Source: an uncultured Flavobacteriales bacterium (GTDB taxonomy: Bacteria; Bacteroidota; Bacteroidia; Flavobacteriales; BACL11). From it: 64,000 nucleotides of DNA. Below are positions 16,983-26,895 of the stretch, piece by piece. The DNA lies in contig CAJQJY010000004.1 in the NCBI GenBank assembly GCA_905478765.1, positions 62,001 to 126,000 on the forward strand, given 5' to 3'. Position 1 is the first letter of the stretch, and every line of letters starts with the position of its first letter. A program made the position numbers and the translations under genes. The notes below the pieces were generated by a model. That model did no database searches, was not told the origin of the DNA, and saw nothing but the letters and a program-made list of their open reading frames with translations.

Positions 16983-18920
16983 TTATCCTACTTGTGATAC
17001 TAATTTCTTTGCAAGAATTTCATGTACAGTGTCTACGATTGCTGATGTATCGTAGAAGTATTCTTTGTGCAATTCTTCTTGAGTTCCATGATGTACAAAT
17101 TCATCAGGAATTCCTAACCTTTTTACTGATGATTTATAATCATTATTTGCCATAAATTCTAGTATTGCTGCGCCAAAACCTCCTTGCAAGCAACCATCTT
17201 CAATTGTTATGATGTTATCAAATTTTGTAAAGATTTTATGAAGTAGCTTTTCATCCAAAGGTTTTGCAAAACGCATATCATAATGTGCAATACTTAAACC
17301 TTCTTTCTCAAATTCTGCTTGTGCACTTACTACAAAATTTCCCGGATGCCCTAGTGATAAAATTGCTATTTTTTCTCCTTTTTTTATCAGCCTACCTTCT
17401 CCTATTTTAATTTCTTTAAATGGAGTTTCCCAATCTAACATCACCCCTTTTCCCCTTGGGTATCTCATTGAAAATGGTCCTTGATTTGGAAGTTGAGCAG
17501 TATACATTAAGTTTCTTAATTCTTCTTCATTCATAGGTGCTGAAACAATCATATTTGGGATGCATCTGAAAAATGCTATATCATATGCTCCATGATGAGT
17601 TGCTCCATCAGCACCAACTACCCCTCCTCTATCTAAACAAAATACTACATTCAAATTTTGTAATGCAACATCATGTATTACTTGATCATATGCTCTTTGC
17701 ATGAAAGTAGAATAGATATTACAAAAAGGTATTTTTCCTTGAGTAGCCATTCCTGCAGAAAAAGTAACAGCATGTTGCTCTGCAATACCAACATCAAAAG
17801 TTCTTTTAGGCATTTGCCCCATCATTTTTGTAAGCGAACTTCCGCTAAGCATTGCCGGACTAATCCCAACAATGTCCTTATTTTGTTTTGCTAATTCAAT
17901 TATTGTTTCTCCAAAAACATCTTGATATTTTGGAGGAGTTTTTTTCTTTTGTGCTTTAATAATCTCCCCTGTTTCTTTATCAAAAACTCCAGGTGCATGC
18001 CAAGTTGTTGTGTCTCCTTTTTCAGCAGGAGTAAATCCTTTGCCTTTTACGGTTAAACAATGTAAAATCTTAGGGCCAGGAATATCTTTTAAATCTTTTA
18101 AAACTTCAGCAACATGCTCTGCATCATGACCATCTATAGGCCCAAAATACCTGAAATTTAAGGATTCAAAGTAATTGCTTTCTCCAAGTATAGTAGTTTT
18201 TATAGCACCCTCCACTTTTTTAGCAATAGCCTGAGCATTTGGTCCGAATTGACTAATTTTTCCCAGAATCTTCCAAATTTTATTTCTAGCTTTGTTGTAA
18301 GTTTTTGATGTAGAAATATCAGTTAAATATTCTTTTAACGCTCCTACTGCAGGATCAATTGACATGCAGTTGTCATTTAAAATCACTAATAAATTTGAAT
18401 GTTCAGCTCCTGCATGATTTAGCGCCTCAAAAGCCATACCAGCCGTCATTGAGCCGTCACCTATTACAGCAATATGTTGTTTGTTTTTCTCACCCTTACT
18501 TTCTGATGCAAGAGCCATTCCAAGTGCGGCTGAAATTGAAGTTGAAGAATGGCCAACCCCAAAAGTATCATATACACTTTCTGATCTTTTTGGAAACCCA
18601 CTTAGCCCTCCCTTTATCCTATTTGTAGGAAATTGCTCTTTCCTTCCTGTAAGAATTTTATGTCCGTATGCCTGATGCCCAACATCCCAAACAAGTTGAT
18701 CGTAAGGAGTATTAAATACATAATGAAGAGCTACAGTAAGCTCTACAACACCTAAACTTGCGCCAAAATGCCCTCCTTTTTCAGATACAATATCAACAAT
18801 GTATTGCCTTATTTCATTACTGACTTGTTTCAACTGAGATCTTCCCAGTTTTCTTAAATCAGAAGGACTATTAATATTACTTAATAGAGGACCTTGAGGA
18901 TATTTTTTCTTTTGAGTCAT
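16983..18920 (-). CDS. dxs: 1-deoxy-D-xylulose-5-phosphate synthase
   Basis: First enzyme of the MEP isoprenoid pathway: it condenses pyruvate and glyceraldehyde-3-phosphate using thiamine diphosphate. 645 residues. Recognisable motifs are [10 protein letters not shown], the ThDP-binding [15 protein letters not shown] at about 155-169, and [11 protein letters not shown] in the pyrimidine-binding domain. The same pathway appears again at ispD (59394) and in the polyprenyl synthase (56172). It is the first gene of an apparent operon with asnS, rpoN and a membrane protein. A TAnnTTTG box lies 7 bases upstream of its ATG. Confidence 0.97.
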   Translation of the reverse strand: MTQKKKYPQGPLLSNINSPSDLRKLGRSQLKQVSNEIRQYIVDIVSEKGGHFGASLGVVELTVALHYVFNTPYDQLVWDVGHQAYGHKILTGRKEQFPTNRIKGGLSGFPKRSESVYDTFGVGHSSTSISAALGMALASESKGEKNKQHIAVIGDGSMTAGMAFEALNHAGAEHSNLLVILNDNCMSIDPAVGALKEYLTDISTSKTYNKARNKIWKILGKISQFGPNAQAIAKKVEGAIKTTILGESNYFESLNFRYFGPIDGHDAEHVAEVLKDLKDIPGPKILHCLTVKGKGFTPAEKGDTTTWHAPGVFDKETGEIIKAQKKKTPPKYQDVFGETIIELAKQNKDIVGISPAMLSGSSLTKMMGQMPKRTFDVGIAEQHAVTFSAGMATQGKIPFCNIYSTFMQRAYDQVIHDVALQNLNVVFCLDRGGVVGADGATHHGAYDIAFFRCIPNMIVSAPMNEEELRNLMYTAQLPNQGPFSMRYPRGKGVMLDWETPFKEIKIGEGRLIKKGEKIAILSLGHPGNFVVSAQAEFEKEGLSIAHYDMRFAKPLDEKLLHKIFTKFDNIITIEDGCLQGGFGAAILEFMANNDYKSSVKRLGIPDEFVHHGTQEELHKEYFYDTSAIVDTVHEILAKKLVSQVG

Positions 18921-18927
18921 AATTGCA

Positions 18928-18935
18928 CAAAGTTA
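18928..18935 (-). promoter_or_regulatory. TAnnTTTG -7 box 7 bases before dxs
   Basis: On the minus strand TAACTTTG is followed by tgcaatt and then the dxs ATG (18920). The expected transcript leader would be only a few bases. It should drive the dxs-asnS-rpoN operon. Confidence 0.55.
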
Positions 18936-18981
18936 ATAAATATTTAATCATGCAAAAGTAATAATATTCGTTAACAAAATA

Positions 18982-19009
18982 GCGTTAATAATTGAATAGC
19001 TATTAATGC
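18982..19009. repeat. Imperfect inverted repeat between dxs and mltD-like genes
   Basis: Nine-base arms (gcgttaata at 18982-18990 and tattaatgc at 19001-19009, one mismatch) flank a 10-base spacer in the 123-base divergent intergenic region. The repeat lies just upstream of the mltD-like promoter and on the -35 side of the dxs promoter. It could be an operator or a chance AT-rich dyad; there is no U-tract to make it a terminator. Confidence 0.3.
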
Positions 19010-19030
19010 AAATTTTGACAGTTATATTAT

Positions 19031-19038
19031 CAAATTTG
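19031..19038 (+). promoter_or_regulatory. Near-consensus -7 box 5 bases before mltD-like gene
   Basis: CAAATTTG departs from TAnnTTTG only at the first base. It is preceded by a TTTG at 19014-19017 that could serve as a -33 element, although that spacing (13 bases) is short. ATG follows at 19044. Confidence 0.35.
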
Positions 19039-19043
19039 TATTT

Positions 19044-20375
19044 ATGAAGAACTTCTTTTGTATTTGTTTAATAATTATGAGTTTATCTTCTTTTTCTGAG
19101 GATACTATACACGCCTTTAATACTGATACTACTTTGATTTTAGACACTCTATTACTAGAGCAAAAAATTATTTTAAAAGCGGATAAACCACTAAATGTTT
19201 TTGATGAGAGATTAAGGATTTTGGACGAAAATTCTCCTATGGATTTAGCTTATAATGAAAAGGTGCATCCTTTTATTGAAAGTTATATTGGTAGAAATAA
19301 AGCATTAATTTCAAGAATGCAAGGTTTAAAGAATTTGTATTTTCCCTTGTTTGAACAACAATTAGACAAGTATAACCTTCCTTTAGAGTTTAAATATTTA
19401 GCTATTGTAGAGTCTGCAATGAATCCTAAAGCAAAATCACATTCTGGCGCAACTGGACTTTGGCAATTTATGTATTTAACAGGTAAACAATACGGACTAA
19501 ATGTTACTTCTTACATGGATGAAAGGCAAGACCCACTTAAATCAACAGAGGCAGCTTGTATTTATTTTGAAAAATTGTACGATACTTTTGGTGATTGGAA
19601 TCTTGTACTTGCTGCTTATAATGGTGGCCCTGGATATCTGCAAAAGAAAATCAACAGAGTTGGAAGTAATGATTTTTGGGTTTTATATCCTCATTTAAGA
19701 AGAGAAACTAGAAATTATATTCCTACATTTATTGCTGTAAATTATGCTATGAATTACGCAGAAGAACATGGCATTAGTATTCAAACAACAAAAATTGAGG
19801 TAGGAATAACAGACACATTAACTCTTAAAAAACAAATTGAGTTAAAAGTTTTAGCTGAAATGATTTGTGTAAATGAAGAAACAATTCTGTATCTAAATCC
19901 TGCATATAAAAAGAATATTTTTCCTAAAGAGTCGGTAGTTGTTTTACCTGAATTTGCTGCAAATGATTTTAAATTTAATGAAGAAACAAATTATTCTTTT
20001 ATTGAATCTGTGAATAATAAAGAAATTCTTGTTGATGAGGAGAGAATAGTTTACAGAGTGCAAAAGGGGGATTATTTAGGAAGGATTGCTAAAGATCATA
20101 ATGTGCATGTTTTTGAGTTGAAAGATTGGAATAATTTAAAAACAACAAATCTTGATATTGGCGACAAATTGGTTATTTATGTAAAAAATAATAAAGAACC
20201 ACCAGAAAAACTCAAAAAACTTGCAAAAAACGAGTATATTATACAAAAAGGCGATACGCTTTGGGGAATTGCTAAAAAGCATAATGGTTTAAGTGTTTGG
20301 AAGATTAAATCGCTAAACAACTTGGAGAGTGATAACCTAAAGCCTGGCACAAAAATTCTTTTACCTTCAAGTTAA
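19044..20375 (+). CDS. MltD-like membrane-bound lytic murein transglycosylase with two LysM domains
   Basis: Cleaves the glycan strand of peptidoglycan to 1,6-anhydromuropeptides. 443 residues: signal peptide (about 1-19), an SLT domain (about 95-230) with catalytic Glu123 in V-E-S-A-M-N-P-K-A, the supporting S-G-A-T-G-L-W-Q-F-M and the later A-A-Y-N-G-G-P-G-Y, and two LysM domains near 332-378 and 396-441 (Q-K-G-D-T-L-W-G-I-A in the second) for peptidoglycan binding. There is no clear lipobox, unlike E. coli MltD. The stop overlaps the DUF4837 start by one base, so the two are co-transcribed. Confidence 0.92.
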   Translation: MKNFFCICLIIMSLSSFSEDTIHAFNTDTTLILDTLLLEQKIILKADKPLNVFDERLRILDENSPMDLAYNEKVHPFIESYIGRNKALISRMQGLKNLYFPLFEQQLDKYNLPLEFKYLAIVESAMNPKAKSHSGATGLWQFMYLTGKQYGLNVTSYMDERQDPLKSTEAACIYFEKLYDTFGDWNLVLAAYNGGPGYLQKKINRVGSNDFWVLYPHLRRETRNYIPTFIAVNYAMNYAEEHGISIQTTKIEVGITDTLTLKKQIELKVLAEMICVNEETILYLNPAYKKNIFPKESVVVLPEFAANDFKFNEETNYSFIESVNNKEILVDEERIVYRVQKGDYLGRIAKDHNVHVFELKDWNNLKTTNLDIGDKLVIYVKNNKEPPEKLKKLAKNEYIIQKGDTLWGIAKKHNGLSVWKIKSLNNLESDNLKPGTKILLPSS

Positions 20376-21268
20376 TGAGATATATTATTATACTTACATT
20401 CCTTCTGTTTTCTTGTGGTGATGGAGCTCAAACCTTACCATCTTCAACAGGAACAAATTCAGAAGTAATTTTTGTTGTTGCTGATGCTTTGTGGGTGAGT
20501 GGTGTTGATAGTTTGGCTTATGCAACTTTTGGTAAAATTATAGAAGGAATAAATCAGAATGAGAGTGCCTTTAGAGTTGTACAGGTTAATCAAAGTGAGT
20601 TTAAGTCAATATTAAAAACTCACAAAAATATTATAATAATTGCTGAGGGTGCTCACCTTTCAAGTCAAAAAAATAAGTGGGCTAAAGGGCAGTTTGTTGC
20701 ACAATTAAATTGGGATAATAATAGAGTACAATTACTTAAAGAACTTAATAAATTAGTTTCTATAGTCAGCCTGAACGAAGTAAAATATATAAGAAATACT
20801 TTTGCTAAATTATCGCAAAAGAATGCTGAAAAAGAAATTTTTAATCATTTTGGAATAGAAGTTATTATTCCTAAGCAATATGAAGTAATTTCTAATTCAG
20901 ATTCTATTTTTTGGGCTACGTTTAATCCGCCAAATTCAGAGGAGATAAAGAATATTTTAACTTTTTCATTTATACCAAAAACCACTAATTTGCAAGCTGA
21001 GGTTTTACAAAATACAGATAATATTTTTGCTAAATACCTAAAAGGCGAAAGGGAAGGTAGTTTTGTGCAAATTGAGCCTAGCTATCCTCCTTATTATAAT
21101 GATAATATCTATAGAGGACTGTGGAAGTTAGATTACGGATTTATGGGAGGACCCTTCCTAATTAAAACCTATTTTATTGATGATAAAATTGTAGTAAATG
21201 TTGGTTTAATATTCGCGCCGCAAAGCAGAAAAAGAAGTTATATAAAAGAGCTGGAAGCTATTTTATAA
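20375..21268 (+). CDS. DUF4837 family lipoprotein
   Basis: A 297-residue lipoprotein of the DUF4837 family. The signal has a short lipobox (L-L-F-S-C, Cys about residue 14), and the mature part begins with G-D-G. Strands such as S-E-V-I-F-V-V-A-D-A-L-W open the domain. The function of the family is unknown. Its linkage to a lytic transglycosylase (one-base overlap) suggests a cell-wall role. The last 11 bases overlap the stop region of the convergent BNR-propeller gene. Confidence 0.8.
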   Translation: MRYIIILTFLLFSCGDGAQTLPSSTGTNSEVIFVVADALWVSGVDSLAYATFGKIIEGINQNESAFRVVQVNQSEFKSILKTHKNIIIIAEGAHLSSQKNKWAKGQFVAQLNWDNNRVQLLKELNKLVSIVSLNEVKYIRNTFAKLSQKNAEKEIFNHFGIEVIIPKQYEVISNSDSIFWATFNPPNSEEIKNILTFSFIPKTTNLQAEVLQNTDNIFAKYLKGEREGSFVQIEPSYPPYYNDNIYRGLWKLDYGFMGGPFLIKTYFIDDKIVVNVGLIFAPQSRKRSYIKELEAIL

Positions 21269-23774
21269 TTAGTTTCTCCCTTTTATTTCCTGATTCGCTT
21301 TTTAGCTCAACAACATAATACCCTTTTGCTAAACTAGCTGTGTTAACATACTTTGATTTTGTAGAAATAACCTTTTGCCCTGTGATAGAATAGATGTTAA
21401 TTAATACCTTATTTTCAGTTGTGCGAATTGTTATTTTATCATCAGCAGGGTTAGGGTAGATTGTAAACTTAACATCATTAAAGTAGTTAGAATTTACAGT
21501 ACTTAGAGTATTTAAATCACTTTTCCAAACTCCTCTTCCAAAAGTTGCCGCACTTATAGTTCCTTCATCATAATGTATTTCCAATTCCTTTACAATAACA
21601 TTTGGTAGCCCATCATTAAAAGGCACCCAATCAGACATGGTATTGTCTTTGTAATAAACCCCAACATCAGTTCCTATATACAAATCATCATTAGCACCAC
21701 CTTGATAAACAATACAATTAACAGGAAGGGCAGGCAAATTACTTCCGGAGATATTTATCCAATTATCTCCAGCATCAATTGATTCATACACTTTATGAGC
21801 ATTATTGTAATCAGATAAAGTAACCCAAACTCTATCCGGATTTGTAGTTGAAACAGTCACATCAGTAATATTATAGTTTGGTATACCAGGTTTTATGTAG
21901 GTCCAAGATTGCCCTGCATCTTTAGTAACTTTTATCTTACTATAAGTTGCTGCATAAATATAATTCTCATCAGAAGGTGCTAAAGCTATTGAACGAATTG
22001 CAGCTCCATTACTTACATTAAAAGAAACGGAATCCCAGATAGCTCCGGCAGTTGTTGATCGGTAAACCTCATCATATCCTGCTACTATTAAATTGTTGTT
22101 AGTTTTATGCATTTCATAAGGAGTATTCCACCCTCCCTCATAACTTACAGGTTTAATATTATTCCATGAATTCCCTCCGTTATATGATTTTCTTAGCCCT
22201 CCATATTGATATTCAGCATAAATAATATCCTCATCATAATGATCTATTGCGCATTCCATACCATCCCCACCCATAATTGCATCCCAAGTAGAGCCAGTTA
22301 GCATTTCAGTACCATTATCTTGTGCTCCTGCAACGATTCTGTTGGCGTTTGATTTTGAAAGCCCTAAATTGTAGAATTGAGAGATTTCAAGCCCATCTGA
22401 AATATCTACCCATTTATTGAGATTATCCATATATTTGTAAAAACCACCATCATTTCCTGCATAAGCAACATGAGTATGTGGATTGAACTCAAAAGCATGT
22501 TGATCCACATGCATGTAAGAATAGTTCGATCCATTTCCACTACTTGCATCTATATCCCAATTCGCACCACTATCATCAGAACGCCAGAGATTAATGCCTC
22601 CTACATAAACTAAATCTTCATTATTTGTTGCAACACCTAAGCTTAAATCGTACCAGGATTGACCTCCAGTATCACTACCATCAGTTTCTCTCCCTAAGAT
22701 GTTTGGAGTATTTGATTGCAATACCCAAGTATCACCAGCATCAGAAGATTTATACAACCCATGAAAGCTATAATCAGAAGCAGAATAAAGTGCGTATACA
22801 ACCTCAGGATTATCAGTAGTTACAGCAATTAAAGGTCTGTGTTTTCCAGTTGATGAAACCCCATTATTAATAACATTCCAGTTATTACCACCATCAATAG
22901 TTCGGTAGACATTACTCCCTCCACTTGATTGTTTAGCCGCATAAATAACATTACGATTATTTGGTTTGTATTCAATGTCTCTCCATCTACCAATAATACC
23001 AGTAGTTGCCCATGTATTCCCTCCATCTGAACTTATCATAAGATTAGAGTTAGTAGCTGCAATTAAACTATCAGTATGATTAGGGTTTATAAGTACTTTG
23101 TTTACTGTTTTTTCTTGGTCAACAGTGTAGCTTAATCCTGTAGTATTCCAGCTTGAACCCCCATCAATTGATTTAAGAATCCCTATACTATAAGTGTCTG
23201 TTGCATTTGCATCACCAGTAACTATGTACATTATTTGATTATTGATAGGATCAATAGCAATATGAGAAACTCCCATAACAGGAAGATTATCAGTATTTGT
23301 TGTCCAATTACTTCCTCCATCAATTGATTTCCAAAGCCCACCTGCCGGAGAGCCAATCCATATAATATCTTCATCAATAGGATCGAAAGCAATACAATTT
23401 ACCCTGCCATTTCCTCTTTTTTTATTGTTAGATAAAATTATTGGTGTATTGATAGGGCCTTTAGATACCCAATTACCTGAAGTGCTTGATTTTGCGTTGC
23501 TGTATTTTTCTTTTTGCCACTCTATAAATAATGCATTTGGATTGAATGAATTTCCTTCTGTGATTCTTTCGTTTACAAAATCCATTTCACGAGCATAAGG
23601 TTTGTATCCATTTCCTTTAGTATAAGGCACGGTTTTACGGTAGTTTTCAAAAGCTTCAAATTTTTCAGCAGGAGTAGGGTTGGCATTTGTTTTTAGTAGG
23701 TTCTCCTCCCAGATTTGTGCCGAGGTAGTAAAAGAAATAAAAAGTAGTGCTAGTAAAAGGTTAAGATTTTTCAT
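21258..23774 (-). CDS. T9SS type A cargo with BNR/sortilin-like beta-propeller repeats
   Basis: 838 residues from the ATG at 23774, chosen over an in-frame upstream start at 23795 because it directly opens the signal peptide (about 1-19, TTSAQ). The body contains many BNR/VPS10-type repeats of the form S-x-D-G-G-x-x-W (for example S-I-D-G-G-S-N-W and S-S-D-G-G-N-T-W), consistent with one or two large beta-propellers. The C-terminal about 75 residues are a type A T9SS sorting domain: Y-P-N-P-A-D-D, I-Y-S-I-T-G-Q-K-V, then L-A-K-G-Y-Y-V-V-E-L. Predicted to be secreted or anchored on the surface. Such propellers occur in glycosidases and adhesins; no catalytic residues can be assigned. Confidence 0.88.
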   Translation of the reverse strand: MKNLNLLLALLFISFTTSAQIWEENLLKTNANPTPAEKFEAFENYRKTVPYTKGNGYKPYAREMDFVNERITEGNSFNPNALFIEWQKEKYSNAKSSTSGNWVSKGPINTPIILSNNKKRGNGRVNCIAFDPIDEDIIWIGSPAGGLWKSIDGGSNWTTNTDNLPVMGVSHIAIDPINNQIMYIVTGDANATDTYSIGILKSIDGGSSWNTTGLSYTVDQEKTVNKVLINPNHTDSLIAATNSNLMISSDGGNTWATTGIIGRWRDIEYKPNNRNVIYAAKQSSGGSNVYRTIDGGNNWNVINNGVSSTGKHRPLIAVTTDNPEVVYALYSASDYSFHGLYKSSDAGDTWVLQSNTPNILGRETDGSDTGGQSWYDLSLGVATNNEDLVYVGGINLWRSDDSGANWDIDASSGNGSNYSYMHVDQHAFEFNPHTHVAYAGNDGGFYKYMDNLNKWVDISDGLEISQFYNLGLSKSNANRIVAGAQDNGTEMLTGSTWDAIMGGDGMECAIDHYDEDIIYAEYQYGGLRKSYNGGNSWNNIKPVSYEGGWNTPYEMHKTNNNLIVAGYDEVYRSTTAGAIWDSVSFNVSNGAAIRSIALAPSDENYIYAATYSKIKVTKDAGQSWTYIKPGIPNYNITDVTVSTTNPDRVWVTLSDYNNAHKVYESIDAGDNWINISGSNLPALPVNCIVYQGGANDDLYIGTDVGVYYKDNTMSDWVPFNDGLPNVIVKELEIHYDEGTISAATFGRGVWKSDLNTLSTVNSNYFNDVKFTIYPNPADDKITIRTTENKVLINIYSITGQKVISTKSKYVNTASLAKGYYVVELKSESGNKREKLIIK

Positions 23775-23792
23775 TTTGATATTTATAAGTTG

Positions 23793-23800
23793 CAAAGATA
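23793..23800 (-). promoter_or_regulatory. TAnnTTTG -7 box before the BNR-propeller gene
   Basis: TATCTTTG on the minus strand, followed by an 18-base A-rich leader to the ATG at 23774. This supports 23774 as the start, since 23795 would lie inside the box. Confidence 0.55.
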
Positions 23801-23881
23801 AGGATAGTTATTAATTGTTTGTTTGTTATTAATTGATATTTATTAGATATTATCGCTTAAGCATCTTAGGTGTTTAAAATA

Positions 23882-26191
23882 TTAAAAATTAGTTTGCAAG
23901 CCTAAAATAAAATTCCTACCACTTGCACTAATTCCAGAGCTAAAGGTTTTATAATGAATATCTGCAATGTTTTGAACCCCACAGCTTATAATAATATCAT
24001 TATCTAATTTATTACTGTACTGAAGGTTCAAAGTGTACCACATTGGCGTTCCATCAATTGTTGCTTCTTCTAGGTTATCTATTCCTCCATCATCATATTC
24101 ATTTGATTTTTTAGCTGCATTATATTTTGCATAAAACTCGAACTCCTGTTTCTTAATGGTGTAATTTATTGAAAGTTTACCATTGGCAGGTGGGATGTGA
24201 GAAAGAGGTTGGTTTCCCATTGCATTCCCTTTTAGATAATTAAAATTTGCGCTTAAATATAGACTCTTATTGTATTCATATATAGCATTGATGTTAATGC
24301 CGTAAATATTTGCTGACTCAATGTTTTTATTCATTTGAATCTTCATCATTTCTCCATCATATAACATACTATCTTTACTATTAAGAGTTGAAAATTCACG
24401 GCTAATAGCATTATTAATATTGGTATAGAATAATGATATATTAGTTTTAATTTTTCCTTTGAAATATTTAATTGTTATCTCATAATTATCAGAATATTCT
24501 GCTTCTAATTTTTCGTTTGGAATTACAACATAATTATCATTTTTTGAAAATACTTTCCCAATATCATCAATATTAGGATTTCGAAATCCACCATAGTAAG
24601 AGGTTTTAAAAAGTGTGTTAGTGTTCAAACTATATACCAAACTTGCTGATTTTACGAGTGAGGAATTATTATTTTGAAGTTGTTTATAAGGGAAATTGAA
24701 GGTAGTACTGTCATTAAATATAGCAGTGAGATTATTTTGGTTATACCTTGCCCCTATTACTAATTTTAACTTTTTATGTAATGGAATTTTTGCTTGAGTG
24801 TAGCTAAAAAAATCATTTACACTACTCCCTCCATCAGGGTAGCGTGTACTATTATGACTTATAATATTATTACTTTTCTTATCCGCTTTGGAGTTTACCT
24901 TTTGATATCTATTCCCCAATCCATAACTAATATTTAAAGAATTTATTGATTTGCTAAAGTCAAAAGAAATATCATAAATTTTAACATTTTCATATCTATT
25001 TGAAAGTTGATTTTCGCTTTTTTTACTTTTATGGCGAGATTCACTAACATCTTGAAATGATAGTGTGGTGTTCATTTTTTGAAACAATATAGTTTCTTTA
25101 AAATTTGAATGTTTTAGGCTTTGCAAGAATCTGCTTTGTGGACCGTAATACCAGTCACTATATTTAGCTATCCCATCTTTTATGTCATTGAGTTTATCAA
25201 AGCGATTTATGTTAGATGATGTAGCAAATTGAGTGTTTAAAAGAATACTGCTGTTTTTATTAATATTATAGAAAGTCTTATGCATAAAATCAGTTTGCTG
25301 ATATGCAGTAAATAATTGCTCATTTCCATTAGTTGCTATCCTCTCCTTACCCCATTGTAAATATCCATGATTTCGATTTTCTCCCATCTTTAGATTTTCT
25401 AAAGATTTTACAGAAAATCCAGAAGTGAATGCTAGTTTTTTATGATGATATTGTGACAAGAAATTTAATAAAACTCCATTAGTTGCACTTTCAAATTGTT
25501 GGTTGAAGTAAAATTTATTTTCATTGAGACTAGTATTTGTGTAGGTGTTAAAAAGCAAAGCACCTCCCATAGCTCCATTACCATAAGCAACTGATGCGGG
25601 CCCAGATAACAGATATATACTGCCTAAAAAGTAAGGGTTTATTGAGGCCGAACTTTGTAGATGCCCACTTCTGTAAATGGCATTATTTAAAGGAATTCCA
25701 TCTACAACAAGTAAAAGCCTATTAGCCTCCATCCCTCTAAAATTTGGACTCCCACCACCACTTTGACTTTCTTGAATAGTTACACCTGAATTCCCTTCTA
25801 GTTTTTCAGCTGTTGTTTTACTTGCAATTTTTGTATTGCCCGCTTCAGTTTCACAAATAGGGTCATTTTGATATAAAAGAGCTTTCTTATCTAATTCAAA
25901 ATTTACAGTTGGAAGTGTTTTAATTCTAGGTTCTAAAAATATTTTACTACTAATACTGCTTTTAATAATTTGTATTTGATGATATGATATGTGTGAGATT
26001 ATTAGTGTATCGTTTTCCTTAAATTTATTGATAGCACAAACCCCTTTACTGTTTGTTATAACTCCTTTTTGGTTACTTTTAATATTCACATTTTCTATTG
26101 GAATTGCTAGTATTTTGTCAAAAACCTCAATGTTTTGGCTAAAAGCCAATTTACACATCAAAAGAAAACTTATAAGAATTAGTTGCTTCAT
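23882..26191 (-). CDS. TonB-dependent outer-membrane receptor (heme/iron-type)
   Basis: 769 residues: signal peptide (1-18, LAFSQ), an N-terminal carboxypeptidase-regulatory-like domain (about 20-105), a plug domain (about 110-225, with F-R-G-M-E-A-N-R-L-L-L-V-V-D-G-I-P-L-N-N-A and G-N-G-A-M-G-G-A) and a beta-barrel ending in Phe (L-G-L-Q-T-N-F). The plug motif resembles the hemoglobin/transferrin-type receptors of Bacteroidota, so iron or heme uptake is a reasonable guess, but the ligand cannot be read directly. The start overlaps the recO stop by 4 bases, so it is probably expressed with porZ and recO. No SusD partner is nearby. Confidence 0.9.
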   Translation of the reverse strand: MKQLILISFLLMCKLAFSQNIEVFDKILAIPIENVNIKSNQKGVITNSKGVCAINKFKENDTLIISHISYHQIQIIKSSISSKIFLEPRIKTLPTVNFELDKKALLYQNDPICETEAGNTKIASKTTAEKLEGNSGVTIQESQSGGGSPNFRGMEANRLLLVVDGIPLNNAIYRSGHLQSSASINPYFLGSIYLLSGPASVAYGNGAMGGALLFNTYTNTSLNENKFYFNQQFESATNGVLLNFLSQYHHKKLAFTSGFSVKSLENLKMGENRNHGYLQWGKERIATNGNEQLFTAYQQTDFMHKTFYNINKNSSILLNTQFATSSNINRFDKLNDIKDGIAKYSDWYYGPQSRFLQSLKHSNFKETILFQKMNTTLSFQDVSESRHKSKKSENQLSNRYENVKIYDISFDFSKSINSLNISYGLGNRYQKVNSKADKKSNNIISHNSTRYPDGGSSVNDFFSYTQAKIPLHKKLKLVIGARYNQNNLTAIFNDSTTFNFPYKQLQNNNSSLVKSASLVYSLNTNTLFKTSYYGGFRNPNIDDIGKVFSKNDNYVVIPNEKLEAEYSDNYEITIKYFKGKIKTNISLFYTNINNAISREFSTLNSKDSMLYDGEMMKIQMNKNIESANIYGININAIYEYNKSLYLSANFNYLKGNAMGNQPLSHIPPANGKLSINYTIKKQEFEFYAKYNAAKKSNEYDDGGIDNLEEATIDGTPMWYTLNLQYSNKLDNDIIISCGVQNIADIHYKTFSSGISASGRNFILGLQTNF

Positions 26192-26895
26192 TTTCGTAAT
26201 GATTCTATTATTAAGTGAGATGTAATATTACTAAGATTATAATGATGAAGTCTAAAATATTGAATAATATCTTTTAGTAATTCTGATTTTAATTCTTGAG
26301 GGATATTAATTTTTTTCCCTAGTAATAAATGTTTAAGCACTGTTGTTTTTTCTTCAGTTAAATAGATGTTCATATTAAATGATTTTCCGGAAAACTCCCC
26401 GGTTTCTAAATTAAAAAATGGAGCATTTATATTCTCAGTTGAAGGGAAAAATCCTAAATATTTTGATAAATTAAGCATGAAAAGAAGTGCAAAATTTTCA
26501 TCTATAGTATTTGCGTTATAGAGTTTTTGTTTTATTTCCCAAACAAATTTAAAAAGCCCTGAATTCTGTTCGTTTTCTTGTAATACTTTAGAACTTATCT
26601 CAGCAATAAATATAGCCAAGAAGTTTTTATTCATGTTTATTTTATCAGTAGAGATCGTTTCAATAATTGTAATTTCAGCTAGATACTGCAATCCTTTTTT
26701 AGGAATAAGTGTAGCATTAATATCAACTAACTGTAAGGGTTGAAAAAGTCCAAGTTTTTTCTTTGCTCTTTTAGATCTAACACCTTTAATAATAAAAGAT
26801 TGAAGACCATGTTTTTCTGTAAAGATTTTACTAATTATTGAGCTTTCTCCTTGCTTAATATAGGTGAGAGTAATGGCTCTACTTTTGTATTTCAT
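26188..26895 (-). CDS. recO: DNA repair protein RecO
   Basis: Recombination mediator that, with RecR and RecF, loads RecA at single-stranded gaps and anneals SSB-coated strands. 235 residues with the RecO N-terminal OB fold (about 1-80: R-A-I-T-L-T-Y-I-K-Q-G-E-S-S-I-I, then G-V-R-S-K-R) and a helical C-terminal domain. The zinc-finger cysteines of some RecO proteins are absent, as is common in this phylum. It overlaps porZ by one base and the TonB receptor by four, so it sits in the middle of an envelope operon. Confidence 0.93.
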   Translation of the reverse strand: MKYKSRAITLTYIKQGESSIISKIFTEKHGLQSFIIKGVRSKRAKKKLGLFQPLQLVDINATLIPKKGLQYLAEITIIETISTDKINMNKNFLAIFIAEISSKVLQENEQNSGLFKFVWEIKQKLYNANTIDENFALLFMLNLSKYLGFFPSTENINAPFFNLETGEFSGKSFNMNIYLTEEKTTVLKHLLLGKKINIPQELKSELLKDIIQYFRLHHYNLSNITSHLIIESLRK

